Shown: in pieces, positions 28,844-36,986 of the stretch | How the letters are laid out: every line of letters starts with the position of its first letter | Numbering within the stretch: position 1 is the stretch's first letter | Assembly: GCF_900102105.1 (NCBI RefSeq) | Contig: NZ_FNBB01000003.1 | Location: 62,001-126,000, forward strand | DNA: 64,000 bases | From: Agrobacterium pusense | GTDB taxonomy: Bacteria; Pseudomonadota; Alphaproteobacteria; Rhizobiales; Rhizobiaceae | Direction of reading: 5' to 3' | The notes under the pieces: generated by a model | Told to the model about the DNA's origin: nothing | Database searches by the model: none | What the model saw: only the letters and a program-made list of their open reading frames with translations | Translations under genes and position numbers: made by a program

Positions 28844-29151
28844 AACTGATCCTTTTGCGACGATCGATGATCATGCGGCGTTAGAATATCAGCTTCGCGC
28901 TCACTACGGTAGGCCATCTAACAGCAGAGAGTTTTCGCCAGGTGACCGACCGCAACCGCCTTATTGACTGCATCGAAGAGCCGTGTCCTGCGGCGCTCGG
29001 CGTGGCCGTTGGACGCGCGGCCCATGCGTTTGCCTGTTTAACGGTTTGCGACGTGTTGCGACTTACCGGCGATCGCCGGGCCTGACGGCTTCCCGGCGAT
29101 CGTAATGGCCGTGTCGAATCCTTCACAAAACGCATCGCAACGGATCGCGCC
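28844..29151. other. leuA upstream region with strong inverted repeat
   Basis: 308 bases between divergent araC-type and leuA genes. GATCGCCGGG (29071-29080) and CCCGGCGATC (29092-29101) form a perfect 10-bp stem with an 11-base loop, and CCGGCGATCGCCGG (29066-29079) is itself a perfect palindrome. The structure lies 50 bases before the leuA ATG. No T run follows. A five-codon frame at 29024-29041 has one leucine codon and is not a convincing leader peptide. Confidence 0.5.
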
Positions 29152-30822
29152 ATGTTGACCAATCCTGAAATCAAATACCGCCCTTTCGTCTCTCCCATCG
29201 AGCTGCAAGATCGCAAGTGGCCGTCCAACCGGCTCACGAAAGCGCCCCGCTGGTTGTCTACCGATCTGCGCGACGGCAATCAAGCGCTTGCCGATCCGAT
29301 GGATGTGGAACGCAAGCTACGCTTTTACGACATGCTGCTCGCCGTAGGCTTCAAGGAAATTGAGATCGCCTTTCCATCGGCGTCACAGACCGAATTCGAC
29401 TTTGTCCGTGCGCTGATCGAAGAAGATCGGATTCCCGACGACGTAACGATTCAGGTGCTTACCCAATCCCGTAAAGATCTTATTGTCCGCACCTTCGAAG
29501 CGCTCGAGGGCACGCGCCGGGCGATCGTTCACCTCTATAACGCAACGGCTCCGCTGTTCCGCCGCGTGGTCTTCGGCATGGAGCGGCATCAGATCATCGA
29601 TCTGGCCGTCACCGGCGTCACGGCGATGCTGGAGGAAAGCCTGAAGCGACCAGACACCCACTGGACCTTTCAGTATTCGCCCGAAACCTTCTGCTTCACC
29701 GAGCCTGATTTTGCGCTTGAGATTTGTGAACGGGTGTTGGACGTTTGGCAGCCGACCTCCGAACGGCCAGCGATCCTCAACCTGCCGGCAACGGTCGAAG
29801 TCGCGACACCCAACGTTTATGCAGACCAGATCGAGTGGTTCGGCCGCAACATCTCGCGCCGTGATGCGGTGGTTATCAGCGTGCATCCTCACAATGATAG
29901 GGGAACGGCCGTGGCGGCGGCCGAGCAGGCGTTACTTGCCGGGGCCGATCGTGTTGAGGGATGCCTGTTCGGGAATGGCGAGCGGACCGGCAATGTGGAC
30001 CTGGTGACGCTGGCAATGAATTTCTACACCCAAGGGATCGATCCGAAACTCTATTTTCCCGCGATCCGCGATGTCGTGAATACCGTCGAGCATTGCAACG
30101 GACTGCCGGTGCACCCGCGCCATCCCTATGCCGGCGAACTGGTGCACACGGCCTTCTCGGGCTCGCACCAGGACGCGATCCGGAAAGGGTTCACGGCCCA
30201 CAGAATGCGCAATGACGGTATCTGGGAAATGCCCTATCTGCCAGTTGATCCGGCGGACATAGGTGAGACATACGAGGCAGTCATCCGCGTCAACAGCCAG
30301 TCCGGCAAAGGAGGTATTGCCTGGGTGATTGAACAGGACAAGGGTTTGAAACTGCCGCGCTCGCTTCAGATCGATCTCAGCCGCCGTGTGCAGGAGTTCG
30401 CTGAGAGCACCGGCAGGGAAATCACGGCCGCTATGATCTGGTCGATCTTCGAAGATGCTTACCATCTAACCGGGCCGCAGCCGTTTGAACTGGTTGATTA
30501 TCAGGATGAAAGCCGTCGGAGCGCCGGGAAGGAACGCGTTTTTGTCGGGCGCATCCGTCACAGAGGTCGTGTGATTGCGATCACAGGTCGTGGGAATGGC
30601 CTGATCTCCAGTGCGGTCTCGGCGCTGGAGGAGGGCTGTGGGGTGACGTTGGAAGTCCTCGACTATCACGAACATTCTCTGAAACGCGGCGCGAATTCCC
30701 AAGCGGTCGCCTACCTGGAATGCCGCACTCGTGATGGCGTCACGGTTTTCGGGATCGGCATCGACGATGACATCGCCACGGCTTCGGTCAAGGCCGTCCT
30801 CAGCGCAGCCAACAACGGCTAA
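29152..30822 (+). CDS. leuA: 2-isopropylmalate synthase
   Basis: 556 residues, the longer type 2 form. The HMG-CoA-lyase-like barrel is shown by LSTDLRDGNQALADPM (substrate and metal binding), VISVHPHNDRGTAVAAAEQAL (metal His-x-His region) and GCLFGNGERTGNVDL. A linker and a C-terminal LeuA regulatory domain (about 430-556) for leucine feedback follow. It condenses acetyl-CoA with 2-oxoisovalerate in the first step of leucine synthesis. Other leu genes are not adjacent. A strong stem-loop precedes the gene. Confidence 0.92.
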   Translation: MLTNPEIKYRPFVSPIELQDRKWPSNRLTKAPRWLSTDLRDGNQALADPMDVERKLRFYDMLLAVGFKEIEIAFPSASQTEFDFVRALIEEDRIPDDVTIQVLTQSRKDLIVRTFEALEGTRRAIVHLYNATAPLFRRVVFGMERHQIIDLAVTGVTAMLEESLKRPDTHWTFQYSPETFCFTEPDFALEICERVLDVWQPTSERPAILNLPATVEVATPNVYADQIEWFGRNISRRDAVVISVHPHNDRGTAVAAAEQALLAGADRVEGCLFGNGERTGNVDLVTLAMNFYTQGIDPKLYFPAIRDVVNTVEHCNGLPVHPRHPYAGELVHTAFSGSHQDAIRKGFTAHRMRNDGIWEMPYLPVDPADIGETYEAVIRVNSQSGKGGIAWVIEQDKGLKLPRSLQIDLSRRVQEFAESTGREITAAMIWSIFEDAYHLTGPQPFELVDYQDESRRSAGKERVFVGRIRHRGRVIAITGRGNGLISSAVSALEEGCGVTLEVLDYHEHSLKRGANSQAVAYLECRTRDGVTVFGIGIDDDIATASVKAVLSAANNG

Positions 30823-31140
30823 CCTCTCGCTATGACTGCCGCGTGATCCGCGCAGGAACAAACGAATGCCGTAGGTCATGCCCGGAGCGCTAAGGAGGCC
30901 GCCAGAGCGGCCAACTCGACGGTATGCAAACCGCAAAAACCATAGGCGAAGGGTAATGCCGGTGGGCAGGGCTTACTGCCCATCCACGCAGGCAGATTTT
31001 GTGGACCGTTTACCGATATTGCTGTCGCTTGCAAGCGGGGTCGAGGTCCAAGCTGGACCTCGAATTTTAGCGCTCCGTGTCGGCGGCGAGCGGTTTGGAC
31101 CGGGGCGGAAATGCTGAGGGCGTTGATGTTGTCGAACGCG
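30823..31140. other. intergenic region after leuA
   Basis: 318 bases between convergent genes with no recognisable gene. It contains two hairpins: TGGGCAG-GGCTTA-CTGCCCA (30963-30982) and the terminator at 31041-31068. Confidence 0.45.
31041..31068 (+). terminator. Rho-independent terminator (plus strand)
   Basis: TCGAGGTCCA-AGC-TGGACCTCGA is a perfect 10-bp stem with a three-base loop followed by ATTTT. It would stop transcription coming from leuA 220 bases upstream. The reverse strand lacks a T run, so it serves rightward transcription only. Confidence 0.7.
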
Positions 31141-33444
31141 TCAGTCGAGACCGGCCATCAGCTTGTCCAGGGTGACGGGCAGATCGCGAACACGAATACC
31201 CGTTGCGTTATAGACTGCATTTGCAACGGCTGCGCCAACCCCTGTTATACCGATTTCACCGATGCCGCGAGCGCCCATCGGCGCCTGCGGGTCGGGCTTG
31301 TTGGTGTAGAGGATTTCAATAGACGGTACGTCCATCTGCACCGGCACATGATAATCCGCCAGGGAGGCGTTCACGATGCGTCCAGTCCGCTCATCGAAAT
31401 AGGTTTCTTCGGTCAGGGCAAGCCCGATGCCCATTATGATGCCGCCTTTGAACTGGCTGGTCGCCATTTTGGGATTGAGGATCTGCCCGGCGTCGAAGGA
31501 ACCCAGGAAGCGGGAGATGCGCGTCTCGCCGGTGAGTGCGCTGACGCGTACTTCGCAGAACTGCGCACCATAGGAATGCATTGAAAAAGCTTCCATTTCG
31601 GCTGGGGCTGGTGCCTCTGCCTCGCAGACGAACTCTTCTCGACCCGCCCTCTGGAGGATCGATTGGTAGCTCTCAAACCGGCTGCTATCGTTCACATGCG
31701 ATAGCCCACCATCTCTCGCCTCGACTTCAGGAAGCGACAGCCCCGCAAGGGGCGAGTCATTCCCGGCAAGCTTGATCAACTCTTCCATGAAGACTTCGGT
31801 TGCGGCAATGATCGCCCCGCCTATGGAGGCGGTCTGAGTGGAGCCTCCGGCGATCACGCCTCTCGGCAGTCTGCTGTCGCCATACTCGAACGTGACATGC
31901 TCGAGCGGCAGGCCCAGTCGTGCCGCCAGGTGCTGCACCTGAGCCGTGGCGGTGCCCATACCCATGTCATGGACGGCCGTCGACACGGTAACATGGCCGT
32001 CTGCTGTCAGCTTGATCCGGGCCGCACCGCCGGGAAAGCGGTGGTAAGGATAGGTCGCGGTGGCGCATCCCATGCCGATAAGCCACTCGCCTTCACGTCT
32101 TTGACGTGGTGTCCGGCTCCTTTTATCCCAGCCGAATTGCTCTGCGCCCTTGTCGTAAGCTTCGATGAGATAGCGCGACGAGAACGGCTTGCCGGTCGTC
32201 GGGTCCTTTTCCGGCTCGATCCGCCGGCGCAGCTCGATGGGATCCAGTTCCAATTTCTCCGCGAGTTCATCCAGTGCACATTCAAGTGCGAAAGTTCCGA
32301 CGGACTCGCCCGGCGCACGCATGAAAGTATTTGCCAGCATGTCCAGATCGGCGACATCCTGACCGATGCGGAACGTTCTGGCGCCATAGAGATGGCGGGC
32401 CGGAAAGGTGAATTGTTCCGGACAGGAATTGTGCGTCGTCATCGCCGCGGTTCCGGTGTGGATCAACGCATTAAGTGTTCCATCGGTCCTGGCACCCAAG
32501 GCCACGCGCTGTTCGGTTACGGTGCGACCGCCGATGATCCTGAAGACACCTTCCCGCGACAGCATGATGCGCACGGGGCGCCCCGCAAGTTTGGCTGCCG
32601 CGCAAGCCAGGATCTGATGATCCCAGAAACATTTCCCACCGAAGCCACCGCCGACATAGGGCGAGGTTACATGGACCTTGCTGATATCGAGCCCGAATAT
32701 ATCCGCGAGCTGGCCTGTGGTGAGGTCTAGCAGCTGGCTCGCGTCATGAACGCGCAGCTCATCATCGTTCCAGACGATCGTTGCTGCATGCAGTTCTATG
32801 GCATTGTGATTGTGTCGTGGTGTTCTGTAGATGAGATCGACCTTCACCTCCGAATTTGCAAGCGCGGCTTCCGCGTCGCCGATTTCAACAAATGGAGGCT
32901 GACCAAGCAGGTTTTCGAGCTGCCTGGGCGATTTCTTGGCTTCATCGAAGGACGTGACCGCCGGCAGCAGTTCATACTTTGCCGTGACCAACGATGCAGC
33001 GTAATCCGCCTGTTCCTGCGTTTCGGCCAGAACCAGAGCGATCGGCTGACCGTTCCAGTGGATTTCGTCGTTTTGCATGACGGGAAGATTGCTCGTCCCG
33101 GCAGCTGTCGGAGACGACATCATCAGCGACGGCGCCTTCATCCTCGGTGCGTTTCTGTAGGTCATGACGAGAATGACGCCGGGCGCGGCCTCCGCTGCAC
33201 TCACATTCAGCTCGGAGATGCGACCGCGGGCAACGGTGCTGAAAGCGAGCGCCGCATAGCTGATGTTGTCATAGGGAAACTCCGCCGCAAATCGCGTCCT
33301 GCCCTGAACCTTCATGGGACCTTCGATGCGCGATATGGATTGCCCGAGGGCGCCATGTTTGCGCAGCAGCGGGTCTTTCGTAACGGCAGGTTGCCAGCGA
33401 CCTTGTCTGCCCGCTTCCGGCAGCGTGTGGGTATCAGCGCTCAT
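31141..33444 (-). CDS. molybdopterin-binding subunit of aldehyde/xanthine dehydrogenase (PaoC-like)
   Basis: 767 residues. Landmarks of the xanthine-oxidase family large subunit are visible: PYVGGGFGGKCFWDHQ (molybdopterin contact), MRAPGE, HDMGMGTATAQVQ and the C-terminal GARGIGEIGITGVGAAV with the catalytic Glu. The set best resembles the PaoABC/YagTSR aldehyde oxidoreductases. The enzyme hydroxylates aldehydes or purine-like substrates at the molybdenum centre and passes electrons to the FeS/FAD subunits. Its start overlaps the upstream FAD subunit stop by four bases. No signal peptide is seen. Confidence 0.9.
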   Translation of the reverse strand: MSADTHTLPEAGRQGRWQPAVTKDPLLRKHGALGQSISRIEGPMKVQGRTRFAAEFPYDNISYAALAFSTVARGRISELNVSAAEAAPGVILVMTYRNAPRMKAPSLMMSSPTAAGTSNLPVMQNDEIHWNGQPIALVLAETQEQADYAASLVTAKYELLPAVTSFDEAKKSPRQLENLLGQPPFVEIGDAEAALANSEVKVDLIYRTPRHNHNAIELHAATIVWNDDELRVHDASQLLDLTTGQLADIFGLDISKVHVTSPYVGGGFGGKCFWDHQILACAAAKLAGRPVRIMLSREGVFRIIGGRTVTEQRVALGARTDGTLNALIHTGTAAMTTHNSCPEQFTFPARHLYGARTFRIGQDVADLDMLANTFMRAPGESVGTFALECALDELAEKLELDPIELRRRIEPEKDPTTGKPFSSRYLIEAYDKGAEQFGWDKRSRTPRQRREGEWLIGMGCATATYPYHRFPGGAARIKLTADGHVTVSTAVHDMGMGTATAQVQHLAARLGLPLEHVTFEYGDSRLPRGVIAGGSTQTASIGGAIIAATEVFMEELIKLAGNDSPLAGLSLPEVEARDGGLSHVNDSSRFESYQSILQRAGREEFVCEAEAPAPAEMEAFSMHSYGAQFCEVRVSALTGETRISRFLGSFDAGQILNPKMATSQFKGGIIMGIGLALTEETYFDERTGRIVNASLADYHVPVQMDVPSIEILYTNKPDPQAPMGARGIGEIGITGVGAAVANAVYNATGIRVRDLPVTLDKLMAGLD

Positions 33445-34430
33445 GCGTTTTCTCCCTTCAGTTCTTCCAGAACGGCGACAATAGTGCGTTTTGCCAGTTC
33501 GATCTTGAAAGCATTGTCTCGCAGACCGACAGCGTCCGCGAGTTCGGCCTCCGCCGCAGCGCGGAAAGTCTTCGCGTTTGCCGGCTGACCTTTAAGATGC
33601 GATTCAGCAGTGAGAGCGCGCCACGGCTTGTGCGCGACGCCGCCGAGCGCCAGCCTCACGTCGTTCACGTTACCTGCGCTATCGACATCAAGCGCCGCGG
33701 CGACGGAAACGAGAGCGAAGGCGTAACTCGCACGGTCCCTGACCTTTCGGTAAGCGGATCTTTTTGCAAAAGGCAGCGCTGGGATTTCGACGGCCGTGAT
33801 GAGCTCGTCCGGATGAAGTGCCGTTTCTATCTGGGGTGTGTCGCCCGGCAGACGGTGAAGATCGCGCAGCGGCAGGCTGCGCGTGCCGGATGGCCCCTCA
33901 AGGTGCACCATTGCATCCAGTGCGGCGAGCGCAACGCACATGTCTGAAGGATGGGTCGCGATGCAGCTTTGAGATGCCCCAAGGATTGCGTGATAGCGGT
34001 TGAAACCTTCCAGCGCGTCGCAGCCCGAACTCGGTTCACGCTTGTTGCAATGGGCGGCATTGTCGTAGAAATACCGACACCGGGTGCGTTGGAGGATATT
34101 GCCTCCGACCGTCGCGACGTTTCGAATCTGCGCGCTCGCTCCTGCCAGGATGGCCCGGGAGAGAACCGGGAATTGGGTCCGCACCGCGCCATGGGCCGCG
34201 AGCGCCGTGTTCTTCACCCCCGCTCCGATCAGCAGGCTGCCATCGGTGCGCTGTTCGATGCTGCTCGATAGCCGCGTGACATCGATCAGCGTTTCCGGTC
34301 TTTCGACCGTCTCACGCATGAGATCGACAAGATTGGTGCCGCCGCCCAGATATTTCGTCGCCGGCCCGGCCTGTTTGAGCGCGATCGCCGACCCAGCATC
34401 AGATGCCTGGTGATAGGAGAAGATATTCAT
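33441..34430 (-). CDS. FAD-binding subunit of aldehyde/xanthine dehydrogenase (PaoB-like)
   Basis: 329 residues. The FAD-binding segments YLGGGTNLVDLM and GASAQIRNVATVGGNILQ are typical. A cysteine-rich insertion (CRYFYD-x4-CNKREPSSGC, about residues 117-135) matches the extra 4Fe-4S cluster of PaoB-type subunits, which ordinary xanthine dehydrogenases lack. This supports aldehyde oxidoreductase over xanthine dehydrogenase. It overlaps the genes on both sides by four bases, so the three subunits are translationally coupled. Confidence 0.9.
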   Translation of the reverse strand: MNIFSYHQASDAGSAIALKQAGPATKYLGGGTNLVDLMRETVERPETLIDVTRLSSSIEQRTDGSLLIGAGVKNTALAAHGAVRTQFPVLSRAILAGASAQIRNVATVGGNILQRTRCRYFYDNAAHCNKREPSSGCDALEGFNRYHAILGASQSCIATHPSDMCVALAALDAMVHLEGPSGTRSLPLRDLHRLPGDTPQIETALHPDELITAVEIPALPFAKRSAYRKVRDRASYAFALVSVAAALDVDSAGNVNDVRLALGGVAHKPWRALTAESHLKGQPANAKTFRAAAEAELADAVGLRDNAFKIELAKRTIVAVLEELKGENA

Positions 34431-34960
34431 GCCCGTGCCCTCTCATCGGTTTGGACCGCCGTCTGCTGCACCAGCGCTTCAGATATGGCTTCAACGATGC
34501 CGTTATAGGCTCCGCAGCGACAGAGATTGCCGCTCATGCGTTCGCGAATCTCGGTGTCGTCGACGGCGATGCTGTCGCTCGAAAGATCGGCGGTGACGAC
34601 GCTCGGAATGTTTCGTTCAATTTCTCCCGCCATGCCGACGGCGGAACAGAGTTGGCCGGGTGTGCAATAGCCGCATTGAAAGCCGTCATGCTCTATGAAG
34701 GCTTTTTGCAGGGGATGAAGGTTGCCGTTTGCGGCGAGGCCCTCGACCGTCGTGATGTTACGCCCCTGATACTGGACCGCGAGCGCGAGACAGGAATTGA
34801 TGCGCTCGCCATCCACCAGAACGGTGCATGCGCCGCATGCGCCTTGATCACACCCTTTCTTGGTGCCGGTAAATCCCAGATAGTTGCGCATGAGATCAAG
34901 CAGCGAAGTGCGGATGTCTGCCTCGACCTCCACTGCCGTTCCGTTGATGGTAAATCGCAT
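34427..34960 (-). CDS. 2Fe-2S subunit of aldehyde/xanthine dehydrogenase (PaoA-like)
   Basis: 177 residues from ATG 34960, chosen for GAGGGAGAT upstream. Both clusters are intact: the plant-type ferredoxin motif GCDQGACGACTV with a distant Cys (INSCLA), and the C-terminal CGYCTPGQ and CRCGAY. Unlike E. coli PaoA, no twin-arginine signal is present, so the complex is probably cytoplasmic. It carries electrons from the molybdenum centre to FAD. Confidence 0.9.
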   Translation of the reverse strand: MRFTINGTAVEVEADIRTSLLDLMRNYLGFTGTKKGCDQGACGACTVLVDGERINSCLALAVQYQGRNITTVEGLAANGNLHPLQKAFIEHDGFQCGYCTPGQLCSAVGMAGEIERNIPSVVTADLSSDSIAVDDTEIRERMSGNLCRCGAYNGIVEAISEALVQQTAVQTDERARA

Positions 34961-35088
34961 TGGACATCTCCCTCGTCTGAAGGCCCGCGCTGGAGGATCT
35001 GTGAGGATCTGTCGCGGCACCCATGGAACTCACGGTAATGGTTTGCCTGTGACCAGCCGTCGGCTTGTTGATGCGACGGTCTTCTGCT

Positions 35089-36078
35089 CTAGCTGTTTGT
35101 TACGTTGAGCTGTCGCGACGCTGCGATGTCGGCGATGACCGACAGCGCCAGTGACTGAGCGTCTCTTGCCCGCCCGAAAACGCCAATCGGAGCCTTGATC
35201 CGGGCGATTGACTCATCCGAATGACCCCTCTGGCGCAATCGCTCGACGCGTTTCTCATGGGTGCGGGAACTGCCGAGTGCGCCAATGTAAAAAGGCGATG
35301 CGCGCAGAGCGGCCTCAAGTAATGGGATTTCCCGATCCAAGTCATGCTGGAGAACTGCAACGGCCGTGTCGGGATCAATCAACGATGCATCGATGTTGGT
35401 TCCCGGCGAATCCTCAAGGAGAACAACGTCGTATCCTGCAGCTCTCGCGACGCTGACGGCGTTTTCCACTTCGAGCGAGCGCCCGGAAAAAACCGTCCGT
35501 ACTTTTGGCCGATAGTGGGTGACGAAGACATCGCCATCCCAGCCGGTCGGCTTGCTCTGGAGGCCGGGCGAAAGTTTCTCGAGACCCGGTGCATAACAAA
35601 GCGATGCGCATTGCCGGTGATCGACCTGCATGTTGGTGGAACAGAGCGGTTCAACGTTCCTGACAAGATGAATCGCAACCGTAATGCCGCCTCCGCAGGG
35701 CAGCACGATATCGAAGAACGGCGAGCCTTCGCCCAGCATGACGAAGCGATCATGGCCGCTCTTCATGGCTTGCAAGGCTTCGGCTGCGATAGCCGCTTCC
35801 GTGCATCCGCCAGAAACATATCCGCAGTACCTGCCATCCTCCGCGACCGCCATATGCGCGCCAAGTGGCCGGGACGAGCCTCCGCGTATTTCCACCAAGG
35901 TGCACAGCGCCACCTCAAGCCCTGCCTTCATGGTCTCGATGGCAAAGTTCAGGACGTCGTAGGCCCTGTCAGTGGAAAAAGCTTGCTGCGGTGTTGCCAA
36001 GATTGAGGCATCGGCACTGCGACGCAACCAATCTGCGGGATTATCGTTATGTCTGATGCTATCGGCCGATCGTGTCAT
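35089..36078 (-). CDS. XdhC/CoxI family molybdenum cofactor insertion protein
   Basis: 329 residues from ATG 36078, preferred over ATG 36093 because CAAGAGG lies five bases before it. The N-terminal XdhC_CoxI domain (ALCTLVEIRGGSSRPLGAHM, then YVSGGCTEAAIA) and the C-terminal Rossmann-like domain (FYIGALGSSRTHEKR) are both present. XdhC binds molybdenum cofactor and delivers it, sulfurated, to xanthine-dehydrogenase-family enzymes. The gene lies 128 bases upstream of the 2Fe-2S subunit and likely heads the operon, with the TetR-type gene divergent. Confidence 0.88.
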   Translation of the reverse strand: MTRSADSIRHNDNPADWLRRSADASILATPQQAFSTDRAYDVLNFAIETMKAGLEVALCTLVEIRGGSSRPLGAHMAVAEDGRYCGYVSGGCTEAAIAAEALQAMKSGHDRFVMLGEGSPFFDIVLPCGGGITVAIHLVRNVEPLCSTNMQVDHRQCASLCYAPGLEKLSPGLQSKPTGWDGDVFVTHYRPKVRTVFSGRSLEVENAVSVARAAGYDVVLLEDSPGTNIDASLIDPDTAVAVLQHDLDREIPLLEAALRASPFYIGALGSSRTHEKRVERLRQRGHSDESIARIKAPIGVFGRARDAQSLALSVIADIAASRQLNVTNS

Positions 36079-36104
36079 AAGTGCCTCTTGCATTGTGACA
36101 TCAG

Positions 36105-36129
36105 AATGAGCGACAGAAGGTTAAGTTCC
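36105..36129 (-). promoter_or_regulatory. possible EcfG-type promoter for xdhC operon
   Basis: On the minus strand GGAAC (36129-36125), 16 bases, CATT (36108-36105): one mismatch in the -10 element, but at a position usually conserved (CGTT). The leader to ATG 36078 would be about 20 bases. It could be chance. Confidence 0.25.
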
Positions 36130-36230
36130 TCAGGAACTCTGGAGTTGTCGGGAGCTCATCAGCGCCAGTCGTTGATTTCGGCATGACATCCGCCTCATAA
36201 CTGATTTAAAGAAGCGAATGGCGCATCCAT

Positions 36231-36250
36231 AAACGGAGGCGCCTCCGTTT
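36231..36250. promoter_or_regulatory. TetR-type operator, perfect palindrome
   Basis: AAACGGAGGCGCCTCCGTTT is a perfect 20-bp palindrome between the divergent xdhC and TetR-type genes, 56 bases before the TetR start. Size and symmetry suit a TetR dimer site and suggest autoregulation plus control of the molybdenum enzyme operon. Confidence 0.65.
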
Positions 36251-36306
36251 AACTTAGTGGCTTGCAGTCGTCCGTCAAGCTATTTTTTAATGGAGCGGCC
36301 TTTCAC

Positions 36307-36888
36307 GTGCCCAAGGAGCAGACGCCTCCGGTTGAACCGGCCCCTTTGCGTGCAGACGCCCGGCGAAATCGGGAAAAGCTGATTGAAGTCGCGGCGCTGG
36401 CATTTTCAGAGCAGGGCGCGGCGGCTTCGCTGGAAGACATTGCCAGGCGTGCAGGCGTTGGCATAGGGACACTGTACCGGCACTTCCCGACGCGCGAACA
36501 TCTGGTGGAGGGCGTCTATCGGCGCGAGCTGGAAATTCTTGCGACGGCCGCGCGCGACCTGATCCGGGAAGAAGAGCCCGCGAAAGCCGTTGAAGAATGG
36601 ATGAACCGGTTTGTTAGCTACATGGCGGCAAAAAGGGGCATGGCCAACAGTCTGAAACTCCTGTTCACCTCCAACTCCGCCCTTTTTGCGGAGGGCTCGA
36701 AGCTGTTGCATACGGCGTTCGAGGAGCTACTCGACAATGCGGTCAAGGCTGACGCCGTAAAGGGAGACATCGCAGGTGCGGATGTCCTGAACGCGCTCTT
36801 CGGCATCTATTCCATACCGGAAGGGCCGGATTGGCGTGACCGCGCGCACAGGATCGTCCGGCTGGTCATGGATGGGCTGCGGCGTTAG
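36307..36888 (+). CDS. TetR family transcriptional regulator
   Basis: 193 residues from GTG 36307, chosen for GGAGCGG eight bases upstream; an in-frame TTG at 36262 is possible. The N-terminal TetR helix-turn-helix is typical: REKLIEVAALAFSEQGAAASLEDIARRAGVGIGTLYRHFPTRE in outline (A-x-F-x3-G, IARRAGV, LYRHF). The rest is a helical ligand domain. It is divergent from the xdhC/pao-like operon with a perfect palindrome between, so it probably represses that operon in the absence of an aldehyde or related inducer. Confidence 0.9.
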   Translation: MPKEQTPPVEPAPLRADARRNREKLIEVAALAFSEQGAAASLEDIARRAGVGIGTLYRHFPTREHLVEGVYRRELEILATAARDLIREEEPAKAVEEWMNRFVSYMAAKRGMANSLKLLFTSNSALFAEGSKLLHTAFEELLDNAVKADAVKGDIAGADVLNALFGIYSIPEGPDWRDRAHRIVRLVMDGLRR

Positions 36889-36986
36889 TCTGGTATCCAG
36901 ATCATACAGGAAGTGTCGCCTCGTGTCTGCAATCTTGGCGGATAGACACCCTCCACGCTGTTCGGGTGCTCGTGGCCGTGACGCAT

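Noticed and set aside
29024-29041. Five-codon frame as a possible leucine leader peptide before leuA
   Set aside because: Only one leucine codon and no ribosome site.
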